From positions 1 through 48,630 of the forward strand of contig JAFSIK010000060.1 in NCBI GenBank assembly GCA_017439805.1: DNA of 48,630 bases, given 5' to 3'. This stretch comes from Oscillospiraceae bacterium (GTDB lineage Bacteria > Bacillota > Clostridia > Oscillospirales > Oscillospiraceae). Below are positions 7,117-15,031 of the stretch, piece by piece; position 1 is the first letter of the stretch; the number at the start of each line of letters is the position of its first letter. Under the pieces are notes generated by a model. The model ran no database searches, was not told the origin of the DNA, and saw nothing but the letters and a program-made list of their open reading frames with translations. A program made the translations under genes and the position numbers.

Positions 7117-7479
7117 TTATTCAAGCCCGGCAATAAGCTGCCCGATAAGTTCGGCAGTCATGGCTCTGACGGCGGCGATCTCATCTGCGGTTATGCCGTC
7201 TGTGTGTATGCCGCAGGTTACAACGGTTTTTCTGCCGGTGGCGGAGCACACGGCCTTTGCCACGGCGTCGCCCACGGCGTTATCCAGATGACCGGGGAAG
7301 TTGTAGGTGGAAACGGTGGCGCTGGGTTCGCCGCTGCCGGTAAGACTTTCCCGGGGCAGTGCCATGCTGACGCTTCCGATGTGAGGCGCATCACCGCCGG
7401 TGACGGTTATAAGCACATCTTCACCCAGAAGCCGGGTTTCACCCTTTATCCAAAGGCGACCGTTTTTCAGTTCAACCAT
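7117..7479 (-). CDS. lpdD: LpdD-like protein (prenylated-flavin-associated)
   Basis: A 120-residue protein recognisable by DVLITVTGGDAPHIGSV near residue 20-36 and TCGIHTDGITADEIAAV in the second half. Both correspond to conserved blocks of LpdD from the gallate decarboxylase locus of Lactobacillus plantarum. The LpdD-like family is annotated as a prenylated-flavin chaperone; its mechanism is not settled. The start chosen is the ATG at 7479, preceded by GGAAGG, and it overlaps the end of ubiX by 8 bases, showing translational coupling. A longer reading from 7524 would run further into ubiX and has no better ribosome binding site. It is the last gene of the minus-strand operon. No UbiD-type decarboxylase, the expected partner enzyme, is in the window. 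Confidence 0.8.
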   Translation of the reverse strand: MVELKNGRLWIKGETRLLGEDVLITVTGGDAPHIGSVSMALPRESLTGSGEPSATVSTYNFPGHLDNAVGDAVAKAVCSATGRKTVVTCGIHTDGITADEIAAVRAMTAELIGQLIAGLE

Positions 7480-8047
7480 CGCACTCGTCCTTCCAGCGCT
7501 TATAGCCTTCGCAGTCCAGACCAAGGGCGGAGAGGGTCTTGCAAACGATGTGGTGGGTCATATCCTCAATGGACTTGGGGTCGTTGTAGAAAGTCATCAT
7601 AGGGGGCAGTATCATGGCACCGGCCTGGGTTACCTCGGTCATGTTTTTCAGATGGATAAGGCTCAGGGGGGATTCTCTTGCCACCAGAATAAGACGGCGG
7701 CGCTCCTTGAGGGTAACGTCTGCGGCGCGGAGAATAAGGTTGGAGGAATAGCCGGCAGCCACGCCCGCCACGGTCTTCATGCTGCAGGGGAGGATAACCA
7801 TGCCTGCGGTTTCGAAGGTGCCGCTGGATATGGAAGCGGCCATGTCATAAAGGGGATGAACAACATCAGCCAGAGCCTCGACCTGAGCCACGGAAAGGCC
7901 GGTCTCCTGCTCGATGGTGAATTTTGCACCCTCGCTGATTATAAGGTGGGATTCGCACTGGGGATTTTGCCGCAGCGCTTCAAGCAGACGTACGGCAAGG
8001 ATGGCGCCGCTGGCGCCGCTGATGCCCACAACAATACGTTTTTTCAT
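7472..8047 (-). CDS. ubiX: UbiX-type flavin prenyltransferase
   Basis: A 191-residue flavoprotein-fold enzyme that attaches a dimethylallyl group to reduced FMN to make the prenyl-FMN cofactor of UbiD-family decarboxylases. The N-terminal RIVVGISGASGA is the phosphate-binding loop. LILVARESPLSLIHLKNM (about residues 121-138) is the conserved segment holding the catalytic and phosphate-binding residues, and AGAMILPPMMTFYN follows. The length is standard. AGGAGG precedes the ATG. It is co-transcribed with the lpdD-like gene, the arrangement seen in gallate and protocatechuate decarboxylase systems, rather than with a quinone pathway. Confidence 0.95.
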   Translation of the reverse strand: MKKRIVVGISGASGAILAVRLLEALRQNPQCESHLIISEGAKFTIEQETGLSVAQVEALADVVHPLYDMAASISSGTFETAGMVILPCSMKTVAGVAAGYSSNLILRAADVTLKERRRLILVARESPLSLIHLKNMTEVTQAGAMILPPMMTFYNDPKSIEDMTHHIVCKTLSALGLDCEGYKRWKDECDG

Positions 8048-8068
8048 AAAAGACCTCCTGTCGGGGGG

Positions 8069-8938
8069 TTATTTTTCTTTTTTGCGAACGGGTATCTGCA
8101 GCTGGCAGAAGTCAAACTGCCGCATTGCGTTGTTATAGAAAGTGGTATCCAGGAAGCAATCGTCCAGAATGTCGTCGCCGCTGACCTCATAGCCATTTTC
8201 CTCTATCCAATCAAGAAGATTGAGTATGTGGTCGAGTTCATAGGGCATGCCGTATTTATACATGCAGGCGTAGTCGCCCTCGGGGAATATTTTCAGACTT
8301 TCAAGACCTTCGGCGGCGGCATAATCTTCGCTGGATATGTTTATGTAGCTGCCGGCATTGCCCAGGGGAGTGCTGGTGCTCAGATCGCTGTACTTTATGG
8401 CCGCACCCCAGCCGGCGGAGGGATAACAACCATTTGCCTCGGCCTCGCGCCATGCGGTCATGAGGGTGGTGTGGAGTATTTTGCGGTCGGTGTCGTTGGG
8501 TTCGGGTAGACGCCATTTATAAAGCAGTACCCGGCGCTCGGGCAGGTGTTTTATCACCGGCTGATAGATGTTGCTTTCAAAATGAGCGTTTTCGTAAACG
8601 CTTATACGACTGTGAATATTGCGCTTTATTTTGATCAGCCGGTCGATTTCCTTGTCGATTTCATCGCTGTGACGCTGCAGCAGCTCAATGGCGCTGTCAT
8701 CGCTGCGGTTTTCAATGTGTTCCTTGATATCTTCCAGCTTCACGCCGATATTTTTAAGGAAGCATATTTCGCGCAGAAAAGGAATCTGCTCATAGGTATA
8801 GTACCGGTATCCGTTTTCGTCAACTACCTGAGGACGAAACAGACCGATCTTGTCATAAAATATCAGAGTCTGACGGGATATGTTGTGAATACCCGCCATT
8901 TTTGAAATGGAGATGCGGTTGTCTTTGTCGCGGCTCAT
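8069..8938 (-). CDS. MerR-family transcriptional regulator with effector-binding domain
   Basis: The 289-residue protein has an N-terminal MerR winged helix (residues 9-80: ISKMAGIHNISRQTLIFYDKIGL, then YRYYTYEQIPFL) and a coiled linker helix (about 85-118). The C-terminal part of about 150 residues resembles a GyrI-like small-molecule-binding domain, as in BmrR-type regulators (VLLYKWRLPEP, then PEGDYACMYKYGMPYEL). It sits inside the minus-strand operon, 21 bases before ubiX and 5 after the membrane gene, so it may control ubiX-lpdD in response to an aromatic compound. That target is inference from position only. GGAAG precedes the ATG. Confidence 0.88.
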   Translation of the reverse strand: MSRDKDNRISISKMAGIHNISRQTLIFYDKIGLFRPQVVDENGYRYYTYEQIPFLREICFLKNIGVKLEDIKEHIENRSDDSAIELLQRHSDEIDKEIDRLIKIKRNIHSRISVYENAHFESNIYQPVIKHLPERRVLLYKWRLPEPNDTDRKILHTTLMTAWREAEANGCYPSAGWGAAIKYSDLSTSTPLGNAGSYINISSEDYAAAEGLESLKIFPEGDYACMYKYGMPYELDHILNLLDWIEENGYEVSGDDILDDCFLDTTFYNNAMRQFDFCQLQIPVRKKEK

Positions 8939-8943
8939 TCAAA

Positions 8944-9297
8944 TCACTTCCAAAACTTTACGGTAAATATTTTGCCGTAGGCGACCATCAGGAAAAAGAG
9001 AATTGCCAGAGGGATGGTATAAAGTCTGAAGTTGTCGCTGGTGGGGAAGAAATTAAGGAAATTGTTCAGAGTGAAAATCAATCCCACAACGAAAAAGGCA
9101 AGGGCAAATATCAGCAGGGCAGGGGAGAAGGTCTTGATAAAACCGGCCTTGTTTTTGCACTTTTCGGGCAGCTGGTTGTTGCCCAGAAAAAAGGTGACTT
9201 TTGAAAGGTCCTTTTTAAATACCAGCATATACCAGCCGTACAGGCAAAAAACACCGATACCCAGCATAATGATGTCCATAACAATATAGTAAGGCAT
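8944..9297 (-). CDS. Small membrane protein of unknown function
   Basis: The 117-residue protein has three hydrophobic helices (about residues 5-27, 57-80 and 92-112) separated by a basic loop (KKDLSKV...PEKCKNK). I do not recognise a named family, though the overall layout is like small DUF3784-type membrane proteins. GGAGG lies 7 bases before the ATG. It is the first gene of the minus-strand operon with merR, ubiX and lpdD, only 5 bases ahead of the MerR gene. No transporter signature is visible. Confidence 0.8.
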   Translation of the reverse strand: MPYYIVMDIIMLGIGVFCLYGWYMLVFKKDLSKVTFFLGNNQLPEKCKNKAGFIKTFSPALLIFALAFFVVGLIFTLNNFLNFFPTSDNFRLYTIPLAILFFLMVAYGKIFTVKFWK

Positions 9298-9329
9298 AAT
9301 AAACCTCCAGGGCTATAATACATTACATA

Positions 9330-9358
9330 ATAATATCACTTAATGCAAAAAAGAGCAA
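9330..9358 (-). promoter_or_regulatory. Promoter of the minus-strand merR-ubiX-lpdD operon
   Basis: On the minus strand TTGCTC (9358-9353), a 17-base spacer and TATTAT (9335-9330) with a TGA extended -10 form a plausible sigma-A promoter 33 bases ahead of the first gene. Confidence 0.6.
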
Positions 9359-9375
9359 CCAAAAACAACTTTTTG

Positions 9376-9404
9376 TTGACAGGGAGAGCGCCTGCTATTA
9401 AAAT
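9376..9404 (+). promoter_or_regulatory. Promoter of asnA
   Basis: TTGACA (9376-9381), 17 bases, TAAAAT (9399-9404). The leader to the asnA ATG is only about 28 bases, leaving no room for a T-box or other riboswitch. Confidence 0.82.
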
Positions 9405-9438
9405 TATCTCATTATTTTAAACCAAGGGGTGAACGCGA

Positions 9439-10449
9439 ATGAACACCATCATACCCGCCGGGTACAAAAGCGTGCTGAGCATCAACGATACTCAGAAAGC
9501 CATCGGCATTTCCAAGAGGATATTTGAGGATAATCTGGCGGCGGCGCTGGGACTTTACCGCGTGTCCGCGCCCCTTATCGTGGAGGAGCACACCGGAATG
9601 AACGATAACCTTAACGGTTACGAGCGTCCGGTCAGCTTTGATATTCGTGCCACCGGCACCGAGGCACAGGTTGTCCACTCCCTTGCCAAGTGGAAGCGAG
9701 TTGCTCTTTCCAGATACGAATTTCCCAACGGCCGCGGCATTTACACCGATATGAACGCCATCCGCCGGGACGAGGATCTGGACAATCTACACTCCATTTA
9801 TGTGGACCAGTGGGACTGGGAGCGCGTAATCGAAGAAAAGGACAGAAACCTTGATTTCCTTAAAGATATAGTACGCAAAATTGTGGGCGCCGTATGCGCC
9901 ACCCAGAGTACAGTGCTGGCTCTCTATCCTCAGCTGGAGCCTTTCGGCAGACTCAACCCGGAGGTAACCTTCATCACCTCTCAGGAACTGGAGGACAAAT
10001 ACCCCGGCATGACCGGCAAGGAGCGTGAAAACGCCGCCGCCAAAGAATTCGGCACTATTTTCATTATGCAGATAGGCGGCGCGCTGAAATCCGGAAAGCC
10101 CCACGACGGCCGCGCCCCGGACTATGACGACTGGCAGCTCAACGGCGACCTGCTTTTCTGGTACGACCTGCTGGACTGCGCCGTGGAACTTTCCTCCATG
10201 GGCATCCGCGTAAATCCCGAGTCCCTGGACCGCCAGCTTACTCTGGCCGGCTGCGACGACAGACGGGAGCTGGATTACTGTAAAATGCTTCTGGGCGGTC
10301 AGCTGCCTCTGACCATCGGCGGCGGCATCGGCCAGTCCCGTTTCTCCATGCTGCTCCTGCGCAAGGCTCACGTGGGCGAGGTGCAGGCCTCCATCTGGGA
10401 CGCAGAAACCATTGAAAGCTGCAAAAATGCAGGCATAATGCTGCTGTAA
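9439..10449 (+). CDS. asnA: Aspartate-ammonia ligase (asparagine synthetase A)
   Basis: A 336-residue class II synthetase-like enzyme that makes asparagine from aspartate, ammonia and ATP. The start IIPAGYKSVLSINDTQKAI, the VSAPLIVEEHTGMNDNLNG block (about residues 42-60), and the GGQLPLTIGGGIGQSRFSML motif near residue 285-304, which carries the ATP-binding arginine, are diagnostic. Length matches the family. AGGGGTGAA precedes the ATG. It is a single-gene unit with its own promoter and a strong terminator. Confidence 0.97.
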   Translation: MNTIIPAGYKSVLSINDTQKAIGISKRIFEDNLAAALGLYRVSAPLIVEEHTGMNDNLNGYERPVSFDIRATGTEAQVVHSLAKWKRVALSRYEFPNGRGIYTDMNAIRRDEDLDNLHSIYVDQWDWERVIEEKDRNLDFLKDIVRKIVGAVCATQSTVLALYPQLEPFGRLNPEVTFITSQELEDKYPGMTGKERENAAAKEFGTIFIMQIGGALKSGKPHDGRAPDYDDWQLNGDLLFWYDLLDCAVELSSMGIRVNPESLDRQLTLAGCDDRRELDYCKMLLGGQLPLTIGGGIGQSRFSMLLLRKAHVGEVQASIWDAETIESCKNAGIMLL

Positions 10450-10457
10450 AAATCAGA

Positions 10458-10490
10458 CCCCCATCGGATTTCCGATGGGGGAGTTTTTTA
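10458..10490. terminator. Terminator between asnA and udp
   Basis: A perfect 10-bp hairpin (CCCCCATCGG at 10458-10467, loop ATTT, complement 10472-10481) is followed by GTTTTTTA. It ends asnA and overlaps the very end of the converging udp gene. Confidence 0.9.
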
Positions 10491-11252
10491 TTTGTTCCTA
10501 TCCGATTTTATAAGCACCCGCAGACCCTCAATGCTGGCTCTGATTGCTTTGTCCGGGTCGTGCTCGCTGACCTGGGGAAAGCCGGCCTTCTCCCTGTCCT
10601 TGTTCCAGACCACATGGAAAATGCCGCCGCAGCGCACGCCCAACGCCGCCGCAACGGTAAACAGCGCGGCGGATTCCATCTCGCTTGCCAGAACGCCAAG
10701 ACGCTTCCACGCCTCCCATTTGGCAAGAAGCTCGCCGGAAACGGGCATACGCTCAGGCTGATGCTGCCCGTAAAACGAATCCTTGCACTGGACTACGCCG
10801 GTGTGGCATACATAGCCCAGATTGATGCAGCCCTGACGCAGTGCGATAGCCACATCAAGATCGGAAACGGCGGGAAATTCTATGGGTGCGTATTCACGGC
10901 TGGTACCCTCGGCACGAACGGCGCCGGTAGCCACTACGCAGTCCCCGCCCTGCACTTTCAGAGCGACGCCGCCGCAGGTACCCATGCGAATGAAGGTGTC
11001 CGCACCAATCTGGGCAAGCTCCTCCATTGCGATGGCGGCGGAGGGGCCGCCGATACCGGTGGAGGTCACGCTGACCCTGACGCCCTCAAGAGTGCCGGTG
11101 TAGGTGACAAACTCCCTGTTTGCGCAGACAAAGCGTGCGTCGTCGAAATATCCGGCGATTTTTTCGCAGCGCCCCGGGTCGCCGGGCAATATGACATATC
11201 TGCCCACGTCGCCGTCTTTAAGAGCGATGTGGTATTTTTTCTCTGTATCCAT
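10488..11252 (-). CDS. udp: Uridine phosphorylase
   Basis: A 254-residue nucleoside phosphorylase of the NP-I family that splits uridine into uracil and ribose-1-phosphate. The N-terminal VILPGDPGR (phosphate binding), [20 protein letters not shown] (about residues 69-88) and RMGTCGG motifs mark the uridine phosphorylase branch. [10 protein letters not shown] near residue 190 holds the ribose-binding Met-Glu pair. Length is standard. GAGGTG precedes the ATG. It has its own promoter inside the end of the upstream OB-fold gene. The alternative of a purine nucleoside phosphorylase is less likely given the QIGADTF pattern. Confidence 0.93.
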   Translation of the reverse strand: MDTEKKYHIALKDGDVGRYVILPGDPGRCEKIAGYFDDARFVCANREFVTYTGTLEGVRVSVTSTGIGGPSAAIAMEELAQIGADTFIRMGTCGGVALKVQGGDCVVATGAVRAEGTSREYAPIEFPAVSDLDVAIALRQGCINLGYVCHTGVVQCKDSFYGQHQPERMPVSGELLAKWEAWKRLGVLASEMESAALFTVAAALGVRCGGIFHVVWNKDREKAGFPQVSEHDPDKAIRASIEGLRVLIKSDRNK

Positions 11253-11280
11253 AGGGCACCTCTTTCGTGCTTTTTATCTG

Positions 11281-11309
11281 ATTATACCGCGCCGCGAACT
11301 CTCTTTCAA
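11281..11309 (-). promoter_or_regulatory. Promoter of udp
   Basis: On the minus strand TTGAAA (11309-11304), 17 bases and TATAAT (11286-11281). The -35 overlaps the stop codon of the upstream OB-fold gene. Confidence 0.78.
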
Positions 11310-11920
11310 GAGTCCTCGGTCACGCAAACCTGCAGCGCCGAAACTTCAAAGGCGGTTTTTTCAACATTTTCGCCGTTTATGACCTTTATGTACCGGCGGC
11401 TTTGAATCCGCCCGGCGACGGACAGTTTGTCGCCCACCGCCAGAGTGCCGCAGAAGCGGGCGTTTTCGCCCCAGGCGATGCAGGGCAGATAATCAACCCG
11501 TCCGTAGTGCCGGTTCACCGCCAGCATCATGTCGCATATCTCCCGGCCCAGAGGAGTCTGGCGGTAGATTGGCGGTTTACATAAAGCTCCGCTCAACTCC
11601 ACCGTGTTTTCAAATTCCCCATACCCGTATTCAAAATTCCGGGCAAGTACGGTTAAAATCAGTTTGCTGCCGGTGCCGCTTTTGTTGTTGAAGGAGCGAA
11701 GCTGACCGGTGAGCGCCACACTGTCACTCCTGTGCAGGGGCGTTTCGTCCAGCTCGTCACGGCGGACAAGAACGTTTATAACATCCAGCGTGCCGGACAG
11801 ACGCTCCACCGCCAGAGGAAAAATAAAATACTCCCTGCCGTGGCTTTCGTGAGAAAATTTCGGGGCGGCATCCACCAACCCTTTTAATGATACAAAATTT
11901 GTTCTGAAATCGGCTTCCAT
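11306..11920 (-). CDS. Single-stranded DNA-binding-like protein with two OB folds
   Basis: The 204-residue protein shows two successive OB-like repeats, about residues 8-100 and 103-200. Each has the ssb pattern of a strand (NFVSLKGLVD; NTVELSGALC), a middle with FIFPLAVERLSG or DMMLAVNRHYGRVDYLPCIAWG, and a closing VALTGQLRS or LSVAGRIQSR strand. The second repeat is the better match to the SSB family. There is no acidic C-terminal tail of the DDDIPF type, so it is probably not the main SSB. It may be a clostridial SSB paralogue that binds single strands or nucleoprotein complexes. A short inverted repeat (AGGCGG/CCGCCT, 11936-11951) lies in its leader. Confidence 0.8.
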   Translation of the reverse strand: MEADFRTNFVSLKGLVDAAPKFSHESHGREYFIFPLAVERLSGTLDVINVLVRRDELDETPLHRSDSVALTGQLRSFNNKSGTGSKLILTVLARNFEYGYGEFENTVELSGALCKPPIYRQTPLGREICDMMLAVNRHYGRVDYLPCIAWGENARFCGTLAVGDKLSVAGRIQSRRYIKVINGENVEKTAFEVSALQVCVTEDS

Positions 11921-11986
11921 AATTCACCTCTTACAGGCGGCGCACCGCCTTTGTGTTTATGGAATTATATTCGCACCCTGCCGCCG

Positions 11987-12361
11987 CTATGACAGCGCGC
12001 CGGACAGCAAATCCCGTCCCAGCGACGCCAAAAGCTGCTCCGGAGCTGCGTCCCCGGCGTTGCCAAGCTCCACTTCCTGCCGCTCAATCACGCCGCCACC
12101 CAGTACGGGCAGCTCCCGCTCCACCGCCGCCATTATCTTGTCTGCCGATATGCTGGACACAGAAATATGATTTCGCCTACCGGGGCCGTAACTTATAAAG
12201 CTTCCGGCGGTAAGAGCCCAGGGGCCGGTTTCGCTCAGAGCCTCCGGTACCAGCGCAATTTTGTAATGCCCCCGCAGCTTTGCGGCCTGCTCCGCCGGGC
12301 ATCCGGGGTAGAGCACTATCATTCGCTCGCCTTTTTTGGTGATTATTTCAAAATCCGCCAT
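11987..12361 (-). CDS. Hypothetical protein
   Basis: A 124-residue soluble protein that I do not recognise. It starts MADFEIITKKGERMIVLYPGC, has a central GPWALTAGSFISYGPGRRNH stretch, and ends in a helical segment. The ATG at 12361 follows GAGGTGGGA; an ATG at 12397 would give a longer form without a good ribosome binding site. Supporting a real gene are the ribosome binding site and coding-like composition. It lies divergent from copA and 66 bases before the OB-fold gene on the same strand, so the two may share transcription. Confidence 0.65.
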   Translation of the reverse strand: MADFEIITKKGERMIVLYPGCPAEQAAKLRGHYKIALVPEALSETGPWALTAGSFISYGPGRRNHISVSSISADKIMAAVERELPVLGGGVIERQEVELGNAGDAAPEQLLASLGRDLLSGALS

Positions 12362-12426
12362 TTGTCCCACCTCGGCAATAATTTCTGCCAAAATCACGAT
12401 AATATACAGTAAATTTGGGGGTGGGA

Positions 12427-12455
12427 TTGACAGGGGGGAAAATTAGGGTTATAGT
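12427..12455 (+). promoter_or_regulatory. Promoter of the copper ATPase gene
   Basis: TTGACA (12427-12432), 17 bases including a G-run, TATAGT (12450-12455). The -10 overlaps a palindrome that could be an operator. Confidence 0.8.
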
Positions 12456-12469
12456 TAGATATATCTAAC
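12454..12469 (+). promoter_or_regulatory. Perfect 16-bp palindrome, candidate operator of copA
   Basis: GTTAGATATATCTAAC is a perfect palindrome that begins inside the -10 and ends just before the GGAGG of the gene. A repressor here would block initiation. It does not match the TACANNTGTA type used by CopY. No csoR or copY gene is in the window, so the regulator is unknown. Confidence 0.7.
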
Positions 12470-12480
12470 GGAGGCGAAAA

Positions 12481-14994
12481 ATGACCGAAAAATTCAGCGT
12501 TACCGGTATGAGCTGCGCCGCCTGTTCGGCAAGAGTTGAAAGGGCGGCAGGGGCTCTGGACGGTGTGGAAAAAGTGAATGTAAATCTCCTTCAGGGCTCA
12601 ATGCAGGTGAGCTTCGACCCGGCGCGCCTCAGTGTCCGGGATATCGCCGATGCCGTCATCGCTGCGGGCTACGGCGCCAGCGTGGCAAAGGAGAGCGCCT
12701 ATATTCATGCCCGCCGCGAAAGGGAAGAGGAGATACGCCGCATGAAGCGTCGCTTCATCGCCTCCCTGTGCCTGCTGATACCGCTGATGTATGTGTCAAT
12801 GGGTCATATGCTGCATCTGCCCATGTTTGCGCCGGTGAGAGAAAATATGCTGATTTCCTCCATTGTGCAGCTGGTGCTTACCGTTCCGGTCATCATTATA
12901 AATAAGAAGTATTTTGTTTCCGGCTTCGGTGCTTTTTTCAGAGCCGCGCCGAATATGGACAGTCTGGTGGCTCTTGGCGCCGCGGCGTCGGTCATATACG
13001 GGCTGGTTGTTACAATCGGCATGGCGGCGGGAAAGGCGGGCAATTCTCACGACCTTTATTATGAGTCCGCCGCAATGATACTCACCCTTATCACTCTGGG
13101 AAAATTCCTTGAAACACGCAGCAAGGGACAAACCTCCCGGGCAATCGAAGAAATGATGAGCCTTGCTCCCGAAACTGCCCGGGTGCAGAGAGGCGGCGTG
13201 GAGGTTGAGATTGCCGCCGCCGACGTTACGCTTGATGACGTGGTAATAATCCGCCCCGGCGAGCGCATCGCTGTGGACGGCATCGTGCTTAGCGGAAGAG
13301 GAAGCGTTGACCAGAGCGCCGTTACGGGTGAGAGCATACCCGTGGAGAAAGCCGCCGGTGACGAGGTGACCTCCGGCACAGTGAATCTGGAGGGCAGTTT
13401 TACGTTCAAACCCACCCGCGTCGGCGGGGAAACCACCATTTCCCGAATAATTGCTCTTGTGGAGGAGGCCTCCGCATCCAAAGCGCCCATTGCCCGTCTG
13501 GCAGATAAAATCGCCGGCGTGTTCGTGCCGGTGGTTATCGGTCTGGCCATAATCACGGCTGTGATATGGCTCCTTTGCGGAGCCCAGGCAGGTTTTGCCC
13601 TGACCATGGCGGTGTCGGTGCTGGTTATTTCCTGCCCCTGCGCGCTGGGTCTTGCCACCCCTGCGGCAATTATGGTGGGTACCGGTCGGGGAGCCAAACT
13701 GGGCATCCTTTTCAAATCCGCCGCCGCTCTTGAGACCGCCCACAAAACCGACACAATTATTTTCGACAAAACCGGCACCCTCACACAGGGCAAACCGGAA
13801 ATTGTTGACTTTGCCTGCGCCGAAGGAGTTTCGGAAACGGAATTTTTTGCCGCAGCCGCCGCCCTTGAAACCGGCTCGGAGCATCCCCTTGCCCGGGCGG
13901 TATGCAGCAGGGCGAGGGAGCTCGGAGTTGAAGTTTCCGTCGCGGAAGATTTCGCATCCGCTGCCGGGCGGGGCATATCCGGCACTGTTCTGGGCAAAAA
14001 ATGCCTTGGCGGCAGCCGCCGCTTTATGCAGGAAATGGGAGTTGATATTACCCCCCTGCGCCATGCGGCAGAGCAGTTTGAAAACCGTGGCGGCACCACC
14101 CTGTTTTTCGCCTCGGAGGGAGTACTTCTGGGCGTGGCGTCTGCCGCGGACACTCTTCGCCCCACCTCCTCAAAGGCTGTGGAGCAGCTTAAAAAAATGG
14201 GCGTCACCGCATATATGCTGACCGGCGACAATCAGCGTACCGCTGATGCTGTGGCGGCGCAGGCGGGCATTGAAAACGTTTTTGCAAACGTGCTGCCTCA
14301 GGACAAGGACGCCAAGGTCAAAGAGCTTATGGACGCAGGACACAAGGTGGCCATGGCGGGCGACGGCATAAACGACGCCCCCGCCCTTATACGCGCCGAC
14401 ACCGGCATAGCCGTTGGAGGCGGCACGGACATCGCAATGGAGTCCGCAGATGTAGTCCTTATGCGCGACGACCCCATGGACGCCGCCGGCGCCATATCCC
14501 TCAGCCGGGCCGTTATGCGCAATATCAAGGGAAATCTTTTCTGGGCATTTTTCTACAACATTATTGCCATACCTGTGGCTGCGGGTGTGCTGTGGCCCGC
14601 TTTTGGAATAAGGCTTTCGCCCATGCTGGCGGCTGCCTGTATGAGCTGCAGCTCGCTTTTCGTTGTGGGCAACGCCCTGCGTCTTAGATTTTTCAAGCCC
14701 GCGGGTCTTGATGTTCGCGGAAAAAGCATCCCTGCGTCAATAAAAACCGAAGAAAATACAAACTGCCCGGTTGAGCCGGACAGGGAAGGAGAAGATATTA
14801 TGTCAACCGAAATTAAAGTAAACGGAATGATGTGCATGCACTGCAAGGCCGCCGTGGAAAAGGCAGCGATGACCGTTGCCGGCGCTGAAAGCGCAGAGGC
14901 AAACCTTGAAAAGGGAACCGTTACCGTTTGCGGCAATATCGCCGCCGACGAGCTTCACGCCGCGGTACGAGCCGCCGGTTACGAAACCGAATGA
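12481..14994 (+). CDS. copA: Cu(+)-exporting P1B-type ATPase with N- and C-terminal metal-binding domains
   Basis: An 837-residue copper pump. An N-terminal heavy-metal domain (residues 3-66) binds metal through Cys12 and Cys15 in GMSCAAC. Membrane helices follow, with Cys-Pro-Cys at 385-387, the phosphorylated Asp429 in DKTGT, SEHPLA of the nucleotide domain, and GDGINDAP at 627-634. The late YN and MSCSS motifs in the last two helices are those of Cu(I) pumps. After a linker (about 745-773) comes a second heavy-metal domain with Cys785 and Cys788, resembling the chaperone CopZ. An internal AAGGAG with ATG at 14800 could give that domain as a separate protein. GGAGG precedes the first ATG. 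A terminator follows. Confidence 0.95.
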   Translation: MTEKFSVTGMSCAACSARVERAAGALDGVEKVNVNLLQGSMQVSFDPARLSVRDIADAVIAAGYGASVAKESAYIHARREREEEIRRMKRRFIASLCLLIPLMYVSMGHMLHLPMFAPVRENMLISSIVQLVLTVPVIIINKKYFVSGFGAFFRAAPNMDSLVALGAAASVIYGLVVTIGMAAGKAGNSHDLYYESAAMILTLITLGKFLETRSKGQTSRAIEEMMSLAPETARVQRGGVEVEIAAADVTLDDVVIIRPGERIAVDGIVLSGRGSVDQSAVTGESIPVEKAAGDEVTSGTVNLEGSFTFKPTRVGGETTISRIIALVEEASASKAPIARLADKIAGVFVPVVIGLAIITAVIWLLCGAQAGFALTMAVSVLVISCPCALGLATPAAIMVGTGRGAKLGILFKSAAALETAHKTDTIIFDKTGTLTQGKPEIVDFACAEGVSETEFFAAAAALETGSEHPLARAVCSRARELGVEVSVAEDFASAAGRGISGTVLGKKCLGGSRRFMQEMGVDITPLRHAAEQFENRGGTTLFFASEGVLLGVASAADTLRPTSSKAVEQLKKMGVTAYMLTGDNQRTADAVAAQAGIENVFANVLPQDKDAKVKELMDAGHKVAMAGDGINDAPALIRADTGIAVGGGTDIAMESADVVLMRDDPMDAAGAISLSRAVMRNIKGNLFWAFFYNIIAIPVAAGVLWPAFGIRLSPMLAAACMSCSSLFVVGNALRLRFFKPAGLDVRGKSIPASIKTEENTNCPVEPDREGEDIMSTEIKVNGMMCMHCKAAVEKAAMTVAGAESAEANLEKGTVTVCGNIAADELHAAVRAAGYETE
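14800..14994 (+). CDS. Possible internally initiated CopZ-like copper chaperone
   Basis: Within the copA frame, ATG at 14800 is preceded by AAGGAG at 14786-14791, spacing 8, an ideal ribosome binding site. Starting there would make a 64-residue heavy-metal-associated domain with GMMCMHC (Cys12 and Cys15 of the short form) and a beta-alpha-beta-beta-alpha-beta pattern, the size of CopZ. The full-length fusion is also encoded with no frame break. Either a copZ gene recently fused to copA by loss of the stop codon, or both forms are made. Sequence alone cannot decide. Confidence 0.45.
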   Translation: MSTEIKVNGMMCMHCKAAVEKAAMTVAGAESAEANLEKGTVTVCGNIAADELHAAVRAAGYETE

Positions 14995-15001
14995 GCATGA
15001 A

Positions 15002-15031
15002 AAAACCTCCCCCACCGGGGAGGTTTTGTTT
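15002..15031. terminator. Bidirectional terminator between copA and the DUF1295 gene
   Basis: An 11-bp hairpin (AAAACCTCCCC at 15002-15012, loop CACC, complement 15017-15027) with T-runs on the plus side and an A-run on the other. It serves both convergent genes. Confidence 0.9.

Noticed and set aside
12796..14231. Two long minus-strand frames opposite copA
   Set aside because: copA has complete P-type ATPase motifs; the reverse frames are compositional shadows.
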